This document shows, one piece after another, positions 6,797 to 15,690 of a DNA stretch of 45,548 nt (positions within the stretch are counted from its first letter, which is position 1; each line of letters begins with the position of its first letter). The stretch covers positions 1-45,548 of the forward strand of contig JAFDXD010000021.1 of NCBI GenBank assembly GCA_018268135.1, read 5' to 3'. The notes under the pieces are model-generated. The model did not search any database. It was not told where the DNA came from and worked only from the letters and a program-made list of their open reading frames with translations. The position numbers and the translations under genes are program-made. The stretch comes from Bacteroidota bacterium (GTDB taxonomy: Bacteria > Bacteroidota > Bacteroidia > Chitinophagales > Chitinophagaceae).

Positions 6797-8914
6797 ATGC
6801 AGATAATACAATCAATACAGAAAAACAGGTATTTACTTGCGGGCACAATTGCTTTAGCTATTATAGCTTTTATTATAACCAGTGATGATAAAAAAGCCGG
6901 TTCTTTGTCATCTTCTTCTATTGGAAAAGTAGATGGTACTAAAATAGAATTAAACGAATTTAATAAAAGGGTAAAACAGGCAGAAGATCAGGAGGCACAA
7001 CGATCCGGGCAAAGGCCAACTACATCAAGAAGCAACCAGATAAGAGAGCAGGTGTGGAACCAGATGGTAGCAGAAGATATATTTTTTAAAGAAACCAAAA
7101 AATTAGGCATCACATTTACGTCAAAAGAAATGTCGTCTATTTTATTAAGTAATGATCAAAATAATCCTTTTTTGCAGGAACAAGGGATGACGGATGCTGC
7201 TACAGGTAAATTAGATATTAGTAAAGCGCAGGAAGCTATTACCAGTATAAAAAAATTAAAAGGTGAAGATAAAGAAAGGATAGATGCACAGTTAACAGAC
7301 CCATTGATACTATCGAGCCTTGTAGCAAAGTATGGTAGCTTAATAGCGGCAAGTGCATACTACCCAGCCTGGATGCAGCAAAAAGAAGCCACTGAAGCAA
7401 AAGAATTTGCCAATATATCTTATGTAAGTATTGGCTATAGCGAAGTATCAGATAGTGCAGTAAAAGTAACCGATGCAGATATAAATGAATATGTACAAAA
7501 ACATAAAAAACAATTTAAGCAAGAAGCTGGTTGCCGTATCAGTTATGTAAGCTTTAGCGAATTGCCAAATGGAGATGATAGTGCAAGGATAAAAGATGTA
7601 GTGGCACAAATAAAACCCGGTTTTTCTACAGATACCAATGCCAAAGCATTTGTGGCAAGAAATGCATCTGAAACACCGTTTACAGATGAGTATTTACCAA
7701 AATCAAAAATTCAGTCCTCAGCGTTGGATAGTATCTTATCTCAGCCATTTGGTACTGTATTTGGCCCTTATGCCGATAATGGAAATTATGTATTGGCAAA
7801 AGTATTAGGCTCTAAACAATTGCCCGATAGTGTAAAAGCAAGACATATATTAATAGCAACCGTAAACCCACAAACCGGCCAGCCCATTATGGAAGATTCG
7901 GTTGCAAAAAAATTGGCAGACAGCCTGCTTACTGTAATAAAAGCCGGAGGAAACTTTGCAGAGCTTGCTGCTAAATATTCTGCTGATGGTAGTAAAGATA
8001 AGGGCGGCGAATTGGGAACATTTGATTTTGGAAGAATGGTGCCCGAGTTTAATGATTTTGTATTTACAAAACCTGTAGGTAGTACAGATGTAGTAAAAAC
8101 ACAATTTGGCTACCATGTAATTAATATTGAAGACCAAAAAGATTTTAAGCCTGCCTATAAAATTGCATTTATTTCAAAACAAATTACCCCAAGCGATGTA
8201 ACCATTAATAATGCAAGCCTGGCAGCTACAAAAGCTTCTGCACAAAAAGACGGGGCATCTTTAGCCGCCTACACTGCTAAAAATGGCCTCAAATTAATAC
8301 AGGTGCCAACGCTAATAAAAGAAAATGATTATAATATTGGCAATATTGAAGATGCCCGTCAATTGGTAAAATGGGCTTTTGGCGCAAAACCAGGTATGGT
8401 GAGTGAGCCATTTAGTATTGGCGATAACTTTATAGTAGCTACGCTTGATAAAATAGAAAAAGAAGGAACCATGGATGCTGCAGCGGCAAGGCCAACAGCC
8501 GAAGCTGTAGTGCGTAATCAAAAGAAAGCAGCCATTATAAAAACTAAAATAGGCGCTAACCCAACTTTAGAAGCTGCGGCTGCAGCTTATAACAGGCAGG
8601 TAATGCAAGCCGGGGCAGACTCATCTATTACAATGGCTACACAATTAATACCGGGTATTGGAGCTGAACCAAAAGTAATTGGAGCTAGTTTTAATAAAGA
8701 AAATCAAACAAAGGCTTCTGCTCCCATTGAGGGCCAGTCTGCAGTGTATGTATTAAAAGTAAACAGCATTCAATCAAAACCTGCAGATGATGCAGCTACT
8801 GCAGCACAAAAATTAACAAACAGGTTAAGTGCTTTACGCAGCCAAACTACTAACTGGTATGAAGGGTTAAAAAACCAGGCTGATATCAAAGACAATCGCA
8901 GTAAAGTATTCTAA
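6797..8914 (+). CDS. ppiD: Periplasmic peptidyl-prolyl isomerase / chaperone, PpiD-SurA type
   Basis: 705-residue membrane-anchored parvulin-type foldase. One N-terminal membrane segment (residues 12-29) is followed by a SurA-like region and a complete rotamase domain from about residue 345 (VKARHILIA...GGNFAELAAKYSADG...KGGELGTF.FGRMVPEF...FGYHVINIED). A long alanine-rich C-terminal region follows, with a second parvulin-like remnant around residues 500-560. PpiD proteins help fold envelope proteins at the periplasmic side of the inner membrane. It is a single-gene unit with its own promoter and a strong terminator. Confidence 0.92.
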   Translation: MQIIQSIQKNRYLLAGTIALAIIAFIITSDDKKAGSLSSSSIGKVDGTKIELNEFNKRVKQAEDQEAQRSGQRPTTSRSNQIREQVWNQMVAEDIFFKETKKLGITFTSKEMSSILLSNDQNNPFLQEQGMTDAATGKLDISKAQEAITSIKKLKGEDKERIDAQLTDPLILSSLVAKYGSLIAASAYYPAWMQQKEATEAKEFANISYVSIGYSEVSDSAVKVTDADINEYVQKHKKQFKQEAGCRISYVSFSELPNGDDSARIKDVVAQIKPGFSTDTNAKAFVARNASETPFTDEYLPKSKIQSSALDSILSQPFGTVFGPYADNGNYVLAKVLGSKQLPDSVKARHILIATVNPQTGQPIMEDSVAKKLADSLLTVIKAGGNFAELAAKYSADGSKDKGGELGTFDFGRMVPEFNDFVFTKPVGSTDVVKTQFGYHVINIEDQKDFKPAYKIAFISKQITPSDVTINNASLAATKASAQKDGASLAAYTAKNGLKLIQVPTLIKENDYNIGNIEDARQLVKWAFGAKPGMVSEPFSIGDNFIVATLDKIEKEGTMDAAAARPTAEAVVRNQKKAAIIKTKIGANPTLEAAAAAYNRQVMQAGADSSITMATQLIPGIGAEPKVIGASFNKENQTKASAPIEGQSAVYVLKVNSIQSKPADDAATAAQKLTNRLSALRSQTTNWYEGLKNQADIKDNRSKVF

Positions 8915-8940
8915 AATATTCCGTTTAACGATAATCATAA

Positions 8941-8974
8941 AAGCTGCCGCATTAATTTGTGGCGGCTTTTTTGT
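8941..8974 (+). terminator. Terminator of ppiD
   Basis: A 10-bp stem AAGCTGCCGC/GTGGCGGCTT with two G-T wobbles and an 8-base loop is followed by a T-rich tail (TTTTGTTTT). It lies 27 bp after the ppiD stop. Confidence 0.85.
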
Positions 8975-8976
8975 TT

Positions 8977-8984
8977 TAATTTTG
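8977..8984 (+). promoter_or_regulatory. -7 box of the DUF2480 gene (TAATTTTG)
   Basis: TAATTTTG fits TAnnTTTG and ends 4 bases before the ATG at 8989, overlapping the tail of the ppiD terminator. This predicts a leaderless or nearly leaderless transcript. Confidence 0.5.
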
Positions 8985-8988
8985 TAAA

Positions 8989-9510
8989 ATGAGTGGCGAA
9001 CAAATTTTTAAAAATAAAGTAGCTGAAAGCGGCATTCTTTCACTCAACCTGGAAGATTTTTATCCCAAAACAGATATTGCTGTTTTTGATATGAAGGACT
9101 ATCTTTTTATGGGCTTAATTTTAAAAGAAAAAAATTTTAGGGAAGCATTAAAGCAATTAGACATCAATATTTACCGGGATAAAATAGTAGCGCTTACCTG
9201 TAGTACAGATGCCGTAATACCTATGTGGGCTTATATGTTAGCTGCCAGTACATTACAACCCGTAGCTTCAGAAATTATTTTTGGCTCAGAGCAAACAGCC
9301 ATACAATTACAATTATTAAAAAACATCAATACCATACAGCCCGATGAGTATAAAGATAAGCGCATAGTAATAAAAGGCTGTGGCGAATTGCCCATTCCGG
9401 AGGCAGCCTATATAGAAATTACTAAAATATTGCGTCCGGTAGCCAAAAGCATCATGTATGGCGAGCCTTGCAGCACTGTGCCGGTGTATAAACAACCTAT
9501 GCAACGGTAA
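8989..9510 (+). CDS. DUF2480 family protein
   Basis: 173-residue cytoplasmic protein that I recognise as the Bacteroidota-specific DUF2480 family. Typical segments are LNLEDFYP near residue 20, FDMKDYLFMGLILKEKNFREALK (34-56) and ALTCSTDAVIPMWAYMLAAS (68-87). The end has KGCGELPIPEAAYIEITKILRPVAKSIMYGEPCSTVPVYK. Cys71, Cys131 and Cys161 lie in conserved-looking contexts, but no biochemical role is known to me. It is a monocistron between the ppiD terminator and a gap of about 285 bp. Confidence 0.8.
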   Translation: MSGEQIFKNKVAESGILSLNLEDFYPKTDIAVFDMKDYLFMGLILKEKNFREALKQLDINIYRDKIVALTCSTDAVIPMWAYMLAASTLQPVASEIIFGSEQTAIQLQLLKNINTIQPDEYKDKRIVIKGCGELPIPEAAYIEITKILRPVAKSIMYGEPCSTVPVYKQPMQR

Positions 9511-9795
9511 TTTTAATATAAATAAATATCCCGGCTTTAATGAAAAGCCCTAGTTAGCCCTAATAAATTTTATACCCCCTACCATTCGATAAAATTATTT
9601 TAGATTTTTTGTAACCTTTTTGATCTTCACATTCTCTAACTTATTGAAAGCATAAAAAAGATAAGGTTATAGAGGGTTTAAAGCAATTTTTTCAATTAAT
9701 GTTTTTTTGCATTAGCCATATCAAAATATTGGTAATGGTTTATATAACTTAAATATTTTAAACGATACCAGGGTGATATTTTATAGTTGAAAAAT

Positions 9796-10443
9796 ATGAA
9801 ACAATTTGAAAAATATACAGAAGAAGAAATCATAAGCCGCATTATAAAAGGAGAGAAATCGCTTTATGAAATTATTATTCGCAGGTACAATCCATACTTG
9901 TATAAGGTAGGCAGGTCGTATAACTATAACCACCAGGATACCGAAGATTTAATGCAGGATAGTTTTATAGATGCCTACAAAAGCCTTGCACAGTATGAAG
10001 GAAGGGCCAGTTTTAAAACATGGATAATCCGTATAATGATGAATAATTGCTACCGCAAAAAAGAAAAATCAAGCTTTAAAAATGAAATTATGGTAGAAGT
10101 AAATAATCAGTCAAAGCCATTGTTTACAAATACAAATAATGATACCCATAGGCTTGTTCAAAATAGAGAACTGGGTCATATTATTGAAAATGCACTTGAA
10201 AAAATACCCTTTGATTACCGCATGGTGTTTTCATTAAGAGAAATAAATGGCCTGGATATTGCCGAAACAGCCCAACTATTAAGCATAAGCGAAGTAAATG
10301 TAAAAGTCAGGCTGAGCAGGGCAAAGGTTATGATGAAGAATGAGATAGAAAAATCATACTCTGCAGCCGAACTGTATGAGTTTAACTTAATTTATTGTGA
10401 TGCCATTGTAGAAAATGTAATGAATAAAATAAATAATCTATAA
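9796..10443 (+). CDS. ECF-type RNA polymerase sigma factor
   Basis: 215 residues from the ATG at 9796; a TTG nine bases upstream is also in frame. Sigma region 2 is clear: LYEIIIRRYNPYLYKVGRSY followed by QDTEDLMQDSFIDAYKSLAQYEGRASFKTWIIRIMMNNCYRKK. Region 4 is in the second half: LEKIPFDYRMVFSLREINGLDIAETAQLLSISEVNVKVRLSRAK. A short tail (YEFNLIYCDAIVENVMNKI) is typical of one Bacteroidota sigma subfamily. No anti-sigma gene follows; folE starts 8 bp after the stop, suggesting cotranscription. The 285 bp upstream hold no gene and no clear TAnnTTTG box. Confidence 0.92.
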   Translation: MKQFEKYTEEEIISRIIKGEKSLYEIIIRRYNPYLYKVGRSYNYNHQDTEDLMQDSFIDAYKSLAQYEGRASFKTWIIRIMMNNCYRKKEKSSFKNEIMVEVNNQSKPLFTNTNNDTHRLVQNRELGHIIENALEKIPFDYRMVFSLREINGLDIAETAQLLSISEVNVKVRLSRAKVMMKNEIEKSYSAAELYEFNLIYCDAIVENVMNKINNL

Positions 10444-10451
10444 AAATCATT

Positions 10452-11099
10452 ATGAGCGAAATAGTAAAAATGTATATGGACAAAGCGATTGCAGAGCTGC
10501 AAACCGGCGATAAAATTTTTGAACTGACAGACGAAGAAAAAATAAAAAAGATAGAGCATCATTTTACTGAAATAATGCACACGCTTGGCCTTGATTTAAA
10601 TGACGACAGCCTGAGAGGTACTCCAAAAAGGGTTGCTAAAATGTATGTAAAAGAAATGTTTAGCGGATTAAACCCGGCAAATAAACCGGCCATAAGCCTT
10701 TTTGAAAATAAATATGGATATCATCAAATGCTGGTTGAAAAAAATATTACTCTTTACTCTAATTGCGAACATCATTTTGTACCCATTATTGGTAAGGCAC
10801 ATGTAGCATACATACCCGGCAAGCAGGTAATTGGCCTGTCAAAAATAAACCGGCTGGTGCAGCATTACGCCAAAAGGCCTCAGGTACAGGAGCGGCTAAC
10901 CATACAAATAGCTGATGCATTAAAAGAAGTATTGCAACACAATGATGTGGCGGTGTATATAGAAGCTGATCATTTATGTGTAGCCTCAAGAGGCATTAAA
11001 GATACCAGTAGCTGCACCAGCACTGCCTGCTACTACGGCCGCTTTGAGGAAGAGAAAATCAGGCAGGAATTTTTATCGTATATTCAAAACAATAAATAA
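10452..11099 (+). CDS. folE: GTP cyclohydrolase I FolE
   Basis: FolE converts GTP to 7,8-dihydroneopterin triphosphate, the first step to folate and other pterins. 215 residues with the hallmark zinc and catalytic residues: Cys105 and His108 in SNCEHHFVP, and Cys176 in HLCVASRG. GKAHVAYIPGKQVIGLSKINR (114-134), RPQVQERLT and SSCTSTACYYGRF also match. The start is ATG, 8 bp after the sigma gene, and a flavin reductase gene follows 6 bp later. A pterin-carbinolamine-dehydratase gene occurs elsewhere in the window (40289-40522). Confidence 0.97.
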   Translation: MSEIVKMYMDKAIAELQTGDKIFELTDEEKIKKIEHHFTEIMHTLGLDLNDDSLRGTPKRVAKMYVKEMFSGLNPANKPAISLFENKYGYHQMLVEKNITLYSNCEHHFVPIIGKAHVAYIPGKQVIGLSKINRLVQHYAKRPQVQERLTIQIADALKEVLQHNDVAVYIEADHLCVASRGIKDTSSCTSTACYYGRFEEEKIRQEFLSYIQNNK

Positions 11100-11105
11100 A
11101 GTAAC

Positions 11106-11774
11106 ATGAAACAAATTGTAAAAATAAAATCAATAGACAGGCTTACACACGATGTACTAAAAATAACAGCAGAAAAGCCGGCATCATTACAATATAACCC
11201 CGGCCAGGCAGTAGATATTTCTATCAACAAAACCGGCTGGGAGCAAGAGCTAAGAGCGTTTACTTTTACATCATTGCCCGAGGATGATTTTATTGAATTT
11301 TCTATTAAAACTTATCCATCACACAATGGGGTTACCAATCAGTTGCTTTCACTAAAAAGCGGAGATGAACTTATAATACACGATGTGTTTGGCGATATTG
11401 GTTACAAAGGCGAAGGCATCTTTATTGCAGGCGGAGCGGGGGTTACACCTTTTATAGCCATCTTTAAATTTTTAGAAAAACAAAATAAAGTAGGCAACAA
11501 TAAACTATTATTTGCCAATAAAACCAAGGCAGATATTATACTGGAAGATAAGTTTACAAATCTATTGGGAAGCAATTTTATAAACATTTTGTCTGATGAA
11601 AATATTGCCGGGTATGAGCATGGTTTTATAACAGAAGGCCTGATAAAAAAACTTACAACCGATCAAACAAAATATTACTACTTATGCGGGCCAGAGCCAA
11701 TGATGCAAGCGGTAGAAAAACAATTATCTGCTTTGGGAATTGCAAATGAAAATATTGTAAAAGAAGCTTTTTAA
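11106..11774 (+). CDS. Ferredoxin-NADP(+) reductase-like flavoprotein
   Basis: 222-residue cytoplasmic oxidoreductase with the two FNR-type domains. The FAD-binding beta-barrel includes the RAFTFTS motif (near residue 54, equivalent to RxYSxxS), PSHNGVTNQL and the lead-in NPGQAVDI. The NAD(P)-binding domain has GIFIAGGAGVTPFIAIFKFL (99-118) and ends with the YYLCGPEPMMQAVEKQL motif. No iron-sulphur domain is fused, so it needs a separate acceptor such as ferredoxin or flavodoxin. It starts 6 bp after folE, hence the same operon. The physiological partner is unknown. Confidence 0.85.
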   Translation: MKQIVKIKSIDRLTHDVLKITAEKPASLQYNPGQAVDISINKTGWEQELRAFTFTSLPEDDFIEFSIKTYPSHNGVTNQLLSLKSGDELIIHDVFGDIGYKGEGIFIAGGAGVTPFIAIFKFLEKQNKVGNNKLLFANKTKADIILEDKFTNLLGSNFINILSDENIAGYEHGFITEGLIKKLTTDQTKYYYLCGPEPMMQAVEKQLSALGIANENIVKEAF

Positions 11775-11792
11775 TGGTAGAATACCATTTTT
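11773..11792. terminator. Compact hairpin between convergent flavin reductase and corA
   Basis: The inverted repeat AATGGTA-GAA-TACCATT spans 11773-11789, starting within the flavin reductase stop codon, and is followed by five T on the plus strand. The stem is short (7 bp, 3-base loop), so efficiency is uncertain. Confidence 0.45.
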
Positions 11793-12882
11793 AAAACCAG
11801 CCTCTTTTTCTAAATATCCATAGCATAGCCAATGGTATGAGCAACATGGCGCTTACTGATATAAAAAACCCCCAATGATTGTGTAACAGTGGTATCTGTT
11901 CAAAATTCATCCCGAAAATACCACCAATTACAGTAGCGGGTGCAAGCAGGCAGGTAACTACGGCCATTACCTTCATTACTTCATTCATTTTTAAGTTTAC
12001 ATTATTCAGGTACAAATCATGTAAGTTCATCATCATATCCCGATAATTTTCTGCAAGATCATTTGCCTGTATAATATGGTCGTACACGTCTTTAAAATAT
12101 TTTTCTGTTTTATCTTCTATCAGGCTGCTACCGCTTCGCAATATACCATTTACCAACTCTCTTACCGGTGCAATGCTTCGTTTTAGTACAATCATTTCTT
12201 TACGCAACATGCTTATGCGTGCAAGGGTACGAGTGTTAGAGTTTCGTAAAATATCTTCTTCAAGCAATTCTATTTTATCACCCATTTTTTCCATAACCAG
12301 GTAATAGCTGTCTACTATTAAATCTATCAGGGTATAAAATAAAAAATCAGCGCCACTCATCCTTACCTTGCTGCCTGCAATATTTAATTTTTCACGTAAG
12401 CTGTTAAATACATCTCTTGTTTCATCTTCCTGAAAACTGATAACAAAATTTTTACCTAATACAATGCTAACCTGCTCGGTTTCTACTGCCGAAATTTTTT
12501 CATTAAAATAAAGCATATTCAGCAGGCAAAAAATAATGCCGTTCAATTCATCCATTTTAGGCCGTTGGCCAATACTCAATATATCTTCTGCAATCAACTG
12601 GTGAATACCAAAATGTGAGCATACTTTATCTACATCCTCCTTGCGTAAACCATCAATATTGATCCAGGAGTTTTTTAAAGAAGTAAGAGAGGGGTAAGTT
12701 TCATCAATATTTGTAATATTAATACAACTTGAATTTTCTGTATCATATTCATACAAAGTAATTTTAGGATGGACGGGTGTGCTTCTGTTGGGACTAACGG
12801 TGGGGTTTACATGCAATACCTTTTTAGTTCGCAGAAGCTCCAGTGGATTTATAATATAATCAAGATATTTTTTTCCTCTCAT
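11791..12882 (-). CDS. corA: Magnesium/cobalt transporter CorA
   Basis: 363-residue CorA family channel. The long N-terminal cytoplasmic part ends in a long helix (roughly residues 200-290). Two C-terminal membrane helices follow (about 303-325 and 335-355), with the diagnostic GMN motif in GGIFGMNFEQIPL between them and a basic tail (FRKRGWF). The QEDETRDVFNSLREKL and LIDLIVDSYYLVMEKMGDKIE segments are family-typical. The start is ATG. It is convergent with the folE operon, and the asnS terminator isolates it from asnS upstream. Confidence 0.95.
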   Translation of the reverse strand: MRGKKYLDYIINPLELLRTKKVLHVNPTVSPNRSTPVHPKITLYEYDTENSSCINITNIDETYPSLTSLKNSWINIDGLRKEDVDKVCSHFGIHQLIAEDILSIGQRPKMDELNGIIFCLLNMLYFNEKISAVETEQVSIVLGKNFVISFQEDETRDVFNSLREKLNIAGSKVRMSGADFLFYTLIDLIVDSYYLVMEKMGDKIELLEEDILRNSNTRTLARISMLRKEMIVLKRSIAPVRELVNGILRSGSSLIEDKTEKYFKDVYDHIIQANDLAENYRDMMMNLHDLYLNNVNLKMNEVMKVMAVVTCLLAPATVIGGIFGMNFEQIPLLHNHWGFFISVSAMLLIPLAMLWIFRKRGWF

Positions 12883-12925
12883 GGTAGTATATTAAAAAGT
12901 TAAAATAGTTTTCTTATACCAATGT

Positions 12926-12961
12926 AAATAAAAAATCCGCAGAGAAAAACTTTGCGGATTT
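12926..12961 (-). terminator. Terminator of asnS
   Basis: A 9-bp perfect stem AAATCCGCA/TGCGGATTT (12933-12941 and 12953-12961) is followed on the minus strand by TTTATTT. It lies 8 bp beyond the asnS stop. Confidence 0.85.
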
Positions 12962-12969
12962 ATAAAGAA

Positions 12970-14412
12970 TTAAAACGAAGCACTTTTAGGATATCTCGGA
13001 AAAGGAATTACATCCCGAATATTGGTCATACCCGTTACAAAAAGCACCAGCCTTTCAAAACCCAGCCCAAAGCCCGCATGTATGCACGACCCAAAACGAC
13101 GGGTATCTAAATAAAAATCAAGTTCTTCAGCAGGAACATTCATTTCCTTCATACGCTGTACCAACTTATCATAGCGTTCTTCTCTTTGGCTGCCTCCAAC
13201 TATTTCGCCAATGCCCGGCGCCAGTATATCCATTGCGGCCACCGTTTTTCCATCATCATTCATCCGCATGTAAAACGATTTTATTTCTTTAGGATAGTCG
13301 GTTAAGATGACGGGTTTTTTAAAATGTTTTTCTACCAGGTAGCGCTCATGTTCGCTTTGCAAATCTGTTCCCCAATTTTCTACCGGGTATTGAAATTTCT
13401 TTTTCTTATTATGATTGCTGTTTTTTAATATATCAATAGCTTCAGTATAAGTAAGCCTTTCAAATTGGTTGTTCACTACAAAATTTAATTTTTCCAGCAG
13501 GCCCATTTCGCTGCGTTCGGCCTGAGGTTTTGTTTTTTCTTCATCTTCCAGACGCTGCGCTAAAAATTCAATATCTTCTTTATTATTTTTTAAAGCATAG
13601 TTAATCACATATTTAATAAACTCCTCTGCCAGGTTCATATTATCTTCCAAATCATTAAAAGCCACTTCGGGCTCTATCATCCAAAACTCAGCCAGGTGGC
13701 GGGCTGTATTGCTGTTTTCGGCTCTAAATGTTGGGCCAAATGTATAAATATCACTATAGGCCATAGCTGCCAGCTCACCTTCTAACTGACCACTAACGGT
13801 AAGGTTTGTACTACGACCAAAAAAATCTTCTTTATAATTTATAGCGCCATCAGCATTTTTTGGAGCGGTACCATCTAAAGGCAGCGTGGTAACTCTAAAC
13901 ATTTCGCCGGCGCCCTCTGCATCGCTTGCCGTAATGATGGGCGTATGCAAATACACAAAACCTTTATCATTAAAAAATTGGTGAATAGCAAAAGCCAGAG
14001 AATGCCTTACCCTAAAAACTGCACCAAAAGTATTGGTACGAAATCTAAGATGAGCAATTTCACGTAAAAACTCAAGCGAGTGTTTTTTAGGTTGAAGCGG
14101 AAACTTTTCAGCATCACTATCGCCCAATATTTCAATGGAAGTTGCTTTTAATTCAATCTTTTGCCCCTTGCCAAGCGAAGCAATAATTTCGCCGGTAGCT
14201 TTTATACAGGCGCCGGTGGTAATGCGTTTAAGCGTAGCATCATCCAGCAGACCAAGCGCTACCACTACCTGCAAATTATTATTAGTGCTCCCATCATTCA
14301 AAGCTATAAACTGGTTGTTTCTAAATGTTCTAACCCACCCCATTACCGTTGCTTCATAATTGGTAGTATCTGCCTGAAGTAAAGCATTGATTTTTGTGCG
14401 CTTGTTGTACAT
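12970..14412 (-). CDS. asnS: Asparagine--tRNA ligase AsnS
   Basis: 480-residue class II aminoacyl-tRNA synthetase charging tRNA(Asn). The N-terminal OB-fold anticodon-binding domain contains [20 protein letters not shown]. Class II motif 2 is seen as [22 protein letters not shown]. The C-terminal motif 3 region is [31 protein letters not shown]. The frame is open upstream to a TTG at 14475, but the ATG at 14412 (MYNKRTKIN) is chosen because TATCTTTG at 14431-14438 lies between the two. Its terminator is directly downstream. Confidence 0.97.
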   Translation of the reverse strand: MYNKRTKINALLQADTTNYEATVMGWVRTFRNNQFIALNDGSTNNNLQVVVALGLLDDATLKRITTGACIKATGEIIASLGKGQKIELKATSIEILGDSDAEKFPLQPKKHSLEFLREIAHLRFRTNTFGAVFRVRHSLAFAIHQFFNDKGFVYLHTPIITASDAEGAGEMFRVTTLPLDGTAPKNADGAINYKEDFFGRSTNLTVSGQLEGELAAMAYSDIYTFGPTFRAENSNTARHLAEFWMIEPEVAFNDLEDNMNLAEEFIKYVINYALKNNKEDIEFLAQRLEDEEKTKPQAERSEMGLLEKLNFVVNNQFERLTYTEAIDILKNSNHNKKKKFQYPVENWGTDLQSEHERYLVEKHFKKPVILTDYPKEIKSFYMRMNDDGKTVAAMDILAPGIGEIVGGSQREERYDKLVQRMKEMNVPAEELDFYLDTRRFGSCIHAGFGLGFERLVLFVTGMTNIRDVIPFPRYPKSASF

Positions 14413-14430
14413 AAAAAATATTTTGGAGTG

Positions 14431-14438
14431 CAAAGATA
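14431..14438 (-). promoter_or_regulatory. -7 box of asnS (TATCTTTG)
   Basis: An exact TAnnTTTG on the minus strand, 18 bases before the ATG at 14412. It decides the asnS start, since the longer frame would begin upstream of the promoter. Confidence 0.6.
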
Positions 14439-14487
14439 AGCCTATTGCGGTTTTTAAAGGAAATACAATTATCAAAAAAATTATTTT

Positions 14488-14564
14488 GGCATTCCCTTCG
14501 GGCCGGGCTATCCGCTACAATCTTTTGTACTCAAAGGCAGCACAAAAGGATTTTCGCTTCTATC
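14488..14564 (-). repeat. Dispersed intergenic repeat, copy C
   Basis: Read on the minus strand, this 77-bp element begins GATAGAAGCG and ends ATGCC, with TTGTAGCGGATAGC in the third quarter. Between these are complementary arms (AATCCTTTTGT and ACAAAAGATT) that form a hairpin. It starts 9 bp after the stop of the TonB-tailed anti-sigma gene and ends about 50 bp before the asnS -7 box. The other copies are at 31777-31857 and 43363-43439. Confidence 0.75.
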
Positions 14565-14573
14565 CCTAATGCA

Positions 14574-15689
14574 TTAAAAGCTCATTGAGTACAAGATGCC
14601 TTTCCCCTTTTTGCCTGGGCGGGCCGGGCTGTTTTTTAATATGCTGATAGCGGCGGCATTACATGGTATGCACGAAGAGCTTACAATAGTTATATTTTCA
14701 GGCTTTCCATTTTTTAATAAGTCAAAAGAAAGCAGCACCATGCCCGAATGTTGTATTGTAGAAGTGTCTTTAAAGTTTTGAACACTTTGAGCAATATAGG
14801 TATCAAACACATCTTTAGCGCCTACAGGAATAGCTTTAGTATTCATATTAATTTTAGATGCCCTTTTGCTTTTATCCACTCCGGCGGCGGATACAACTAC
14901 TTCACTCAAGGCTGCATTATCTTCACTCTTTTTAATATCAGCCGATTTTTTAGTTGATAATATAATATCTTTTTCCCGGTAGCCCTTTGGCGAGGCAGCA
15001 ACAATGCTTTCATCAGTATTTTGTGAAACACTGCCGACGGTATCAGCAATAGCTCTGCTGTTGTTGTTTTTAACTGTAATGCCAGCAGCTACAGTTGGCG
15101 CCACTTCTTTAGCCGCAATTTTATCTGTTAAAACATTTTCTTTTTTATCAAAATGAAGTGCAGCCTTTTGTTCATTTTCTGGCATTTCTGAAGCCGCTAC
15201 AGGAGCTGCAGACTTATCGGTATTATTTTTTGAGGTATTTAAATCATTGCTTTGAGCGGCAGTTTTGTTTTCTACAGGCTCATTTTCATTTTTAGCAACG
15301 GCAGTATTAGCATTGCTATCTTGCAAGGGCAAGGTTTTATTAGTGGCTGTTGAAGCCAGGTTGGTATCTTTTGTGGTATGGTTAAATGTATAAAATAAAA
15401 TTGCGGCACCACTTACAATAATAATAGCTGCTGCAGCACGCCACCAACCTTTATAGGATGAAGAAATAAAAAATACAGCTTTGCTTTTTTGTTTATCTTT
15501 TAAGCGCTCTTTAATATCCTTCACATCTTTTTCGGCATCGGTAGTAAAAGCATAACCCTCTAATGCGTCTGCCAAAAAAGGGTCTTCCAGCGCTGCTTTT
15601 TCCAGCAAATACATTTCTGCCTCAGGCATTTTGCCAGAGTGGTATGCTGCAAAGTCTGCTACGGTATATGTTTTATTGTTATCAGCCAT
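14574..15689 (-). CDS. Anti-sigma-factor-like membrane protein with TonB-like C-terminal domain
   Basis: 371 residues. The N-terminal cytoplasmic part (DFAAYHSGKMPEAEMYLLEKAALEDPFLADALEGY) resembles Bacteroidota anti-sigma or zinc-finger-derived domains. One membrane helix follows (82-102), then a long low-complexity Ala/Asn/Lys/Thr-rich periplasmic spacer (110-290). The C-terminal domain (about 295-371) matches the TonB C-terminal pattern: GMVLLSFDLLKNGKPENITIVSS, then AAISILKNSPARPGKKGKG. An EVVVSAAG stretch in the spacer recalls the start of TonB-receptor plug domains and is similar to one in the neighbouring VWA protein. It starts 1 bp after the sigma gene, so the two are translationally coupled. 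A role as the sigma partner is inference. Confidence 0.65.
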   Translation of the reverse strand: MADNNKTYTVADFAAYHSGKMPEAEMYLLEKAALEDPFLADALEGYAFTTDAEKDVKDIKERLKDKQKSKAVFFISSSYKGWWRAAAAIIIVSGAAILFYTFNHTTKDTNLASTATNKTLPLQDSNANTAVAKNENEPVENKTAAQSNDLNTSKNNTDKSAAPVAASEMPENEQKAALHFDKKENVLTDKIAAKEVAPTVAAGITVKNNNSRAIADTVGSVSQNTDESIVAASPKGYREKDIILSTKKSADIKKSEDNAALSEVVVSAAGVDKSKRASKINMNTKAIPVGAKDVFDTYIAQSVQNFKDTSTIQHSGMVLLSFDLLKNGKPENITIVSSSCIPCNAAAISILKNSPARPGKKGKGILYSMSF

Positions 15690-15690
15690 T

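Noticed and set aside
9529-9551. Possible terminator after the DUF2480 gene (GGCTTT...AAAGCC)
   Set aside because: Only a 6-bp stem with no T-run after it, so too weak to list as a terminator.
14413-14475. Longer N-terminus of AsnS starting at TTG 14475
   Set aside because: The added residues precede the normal AsnS start and the TATCTTTG promoter box lies between the two starts.
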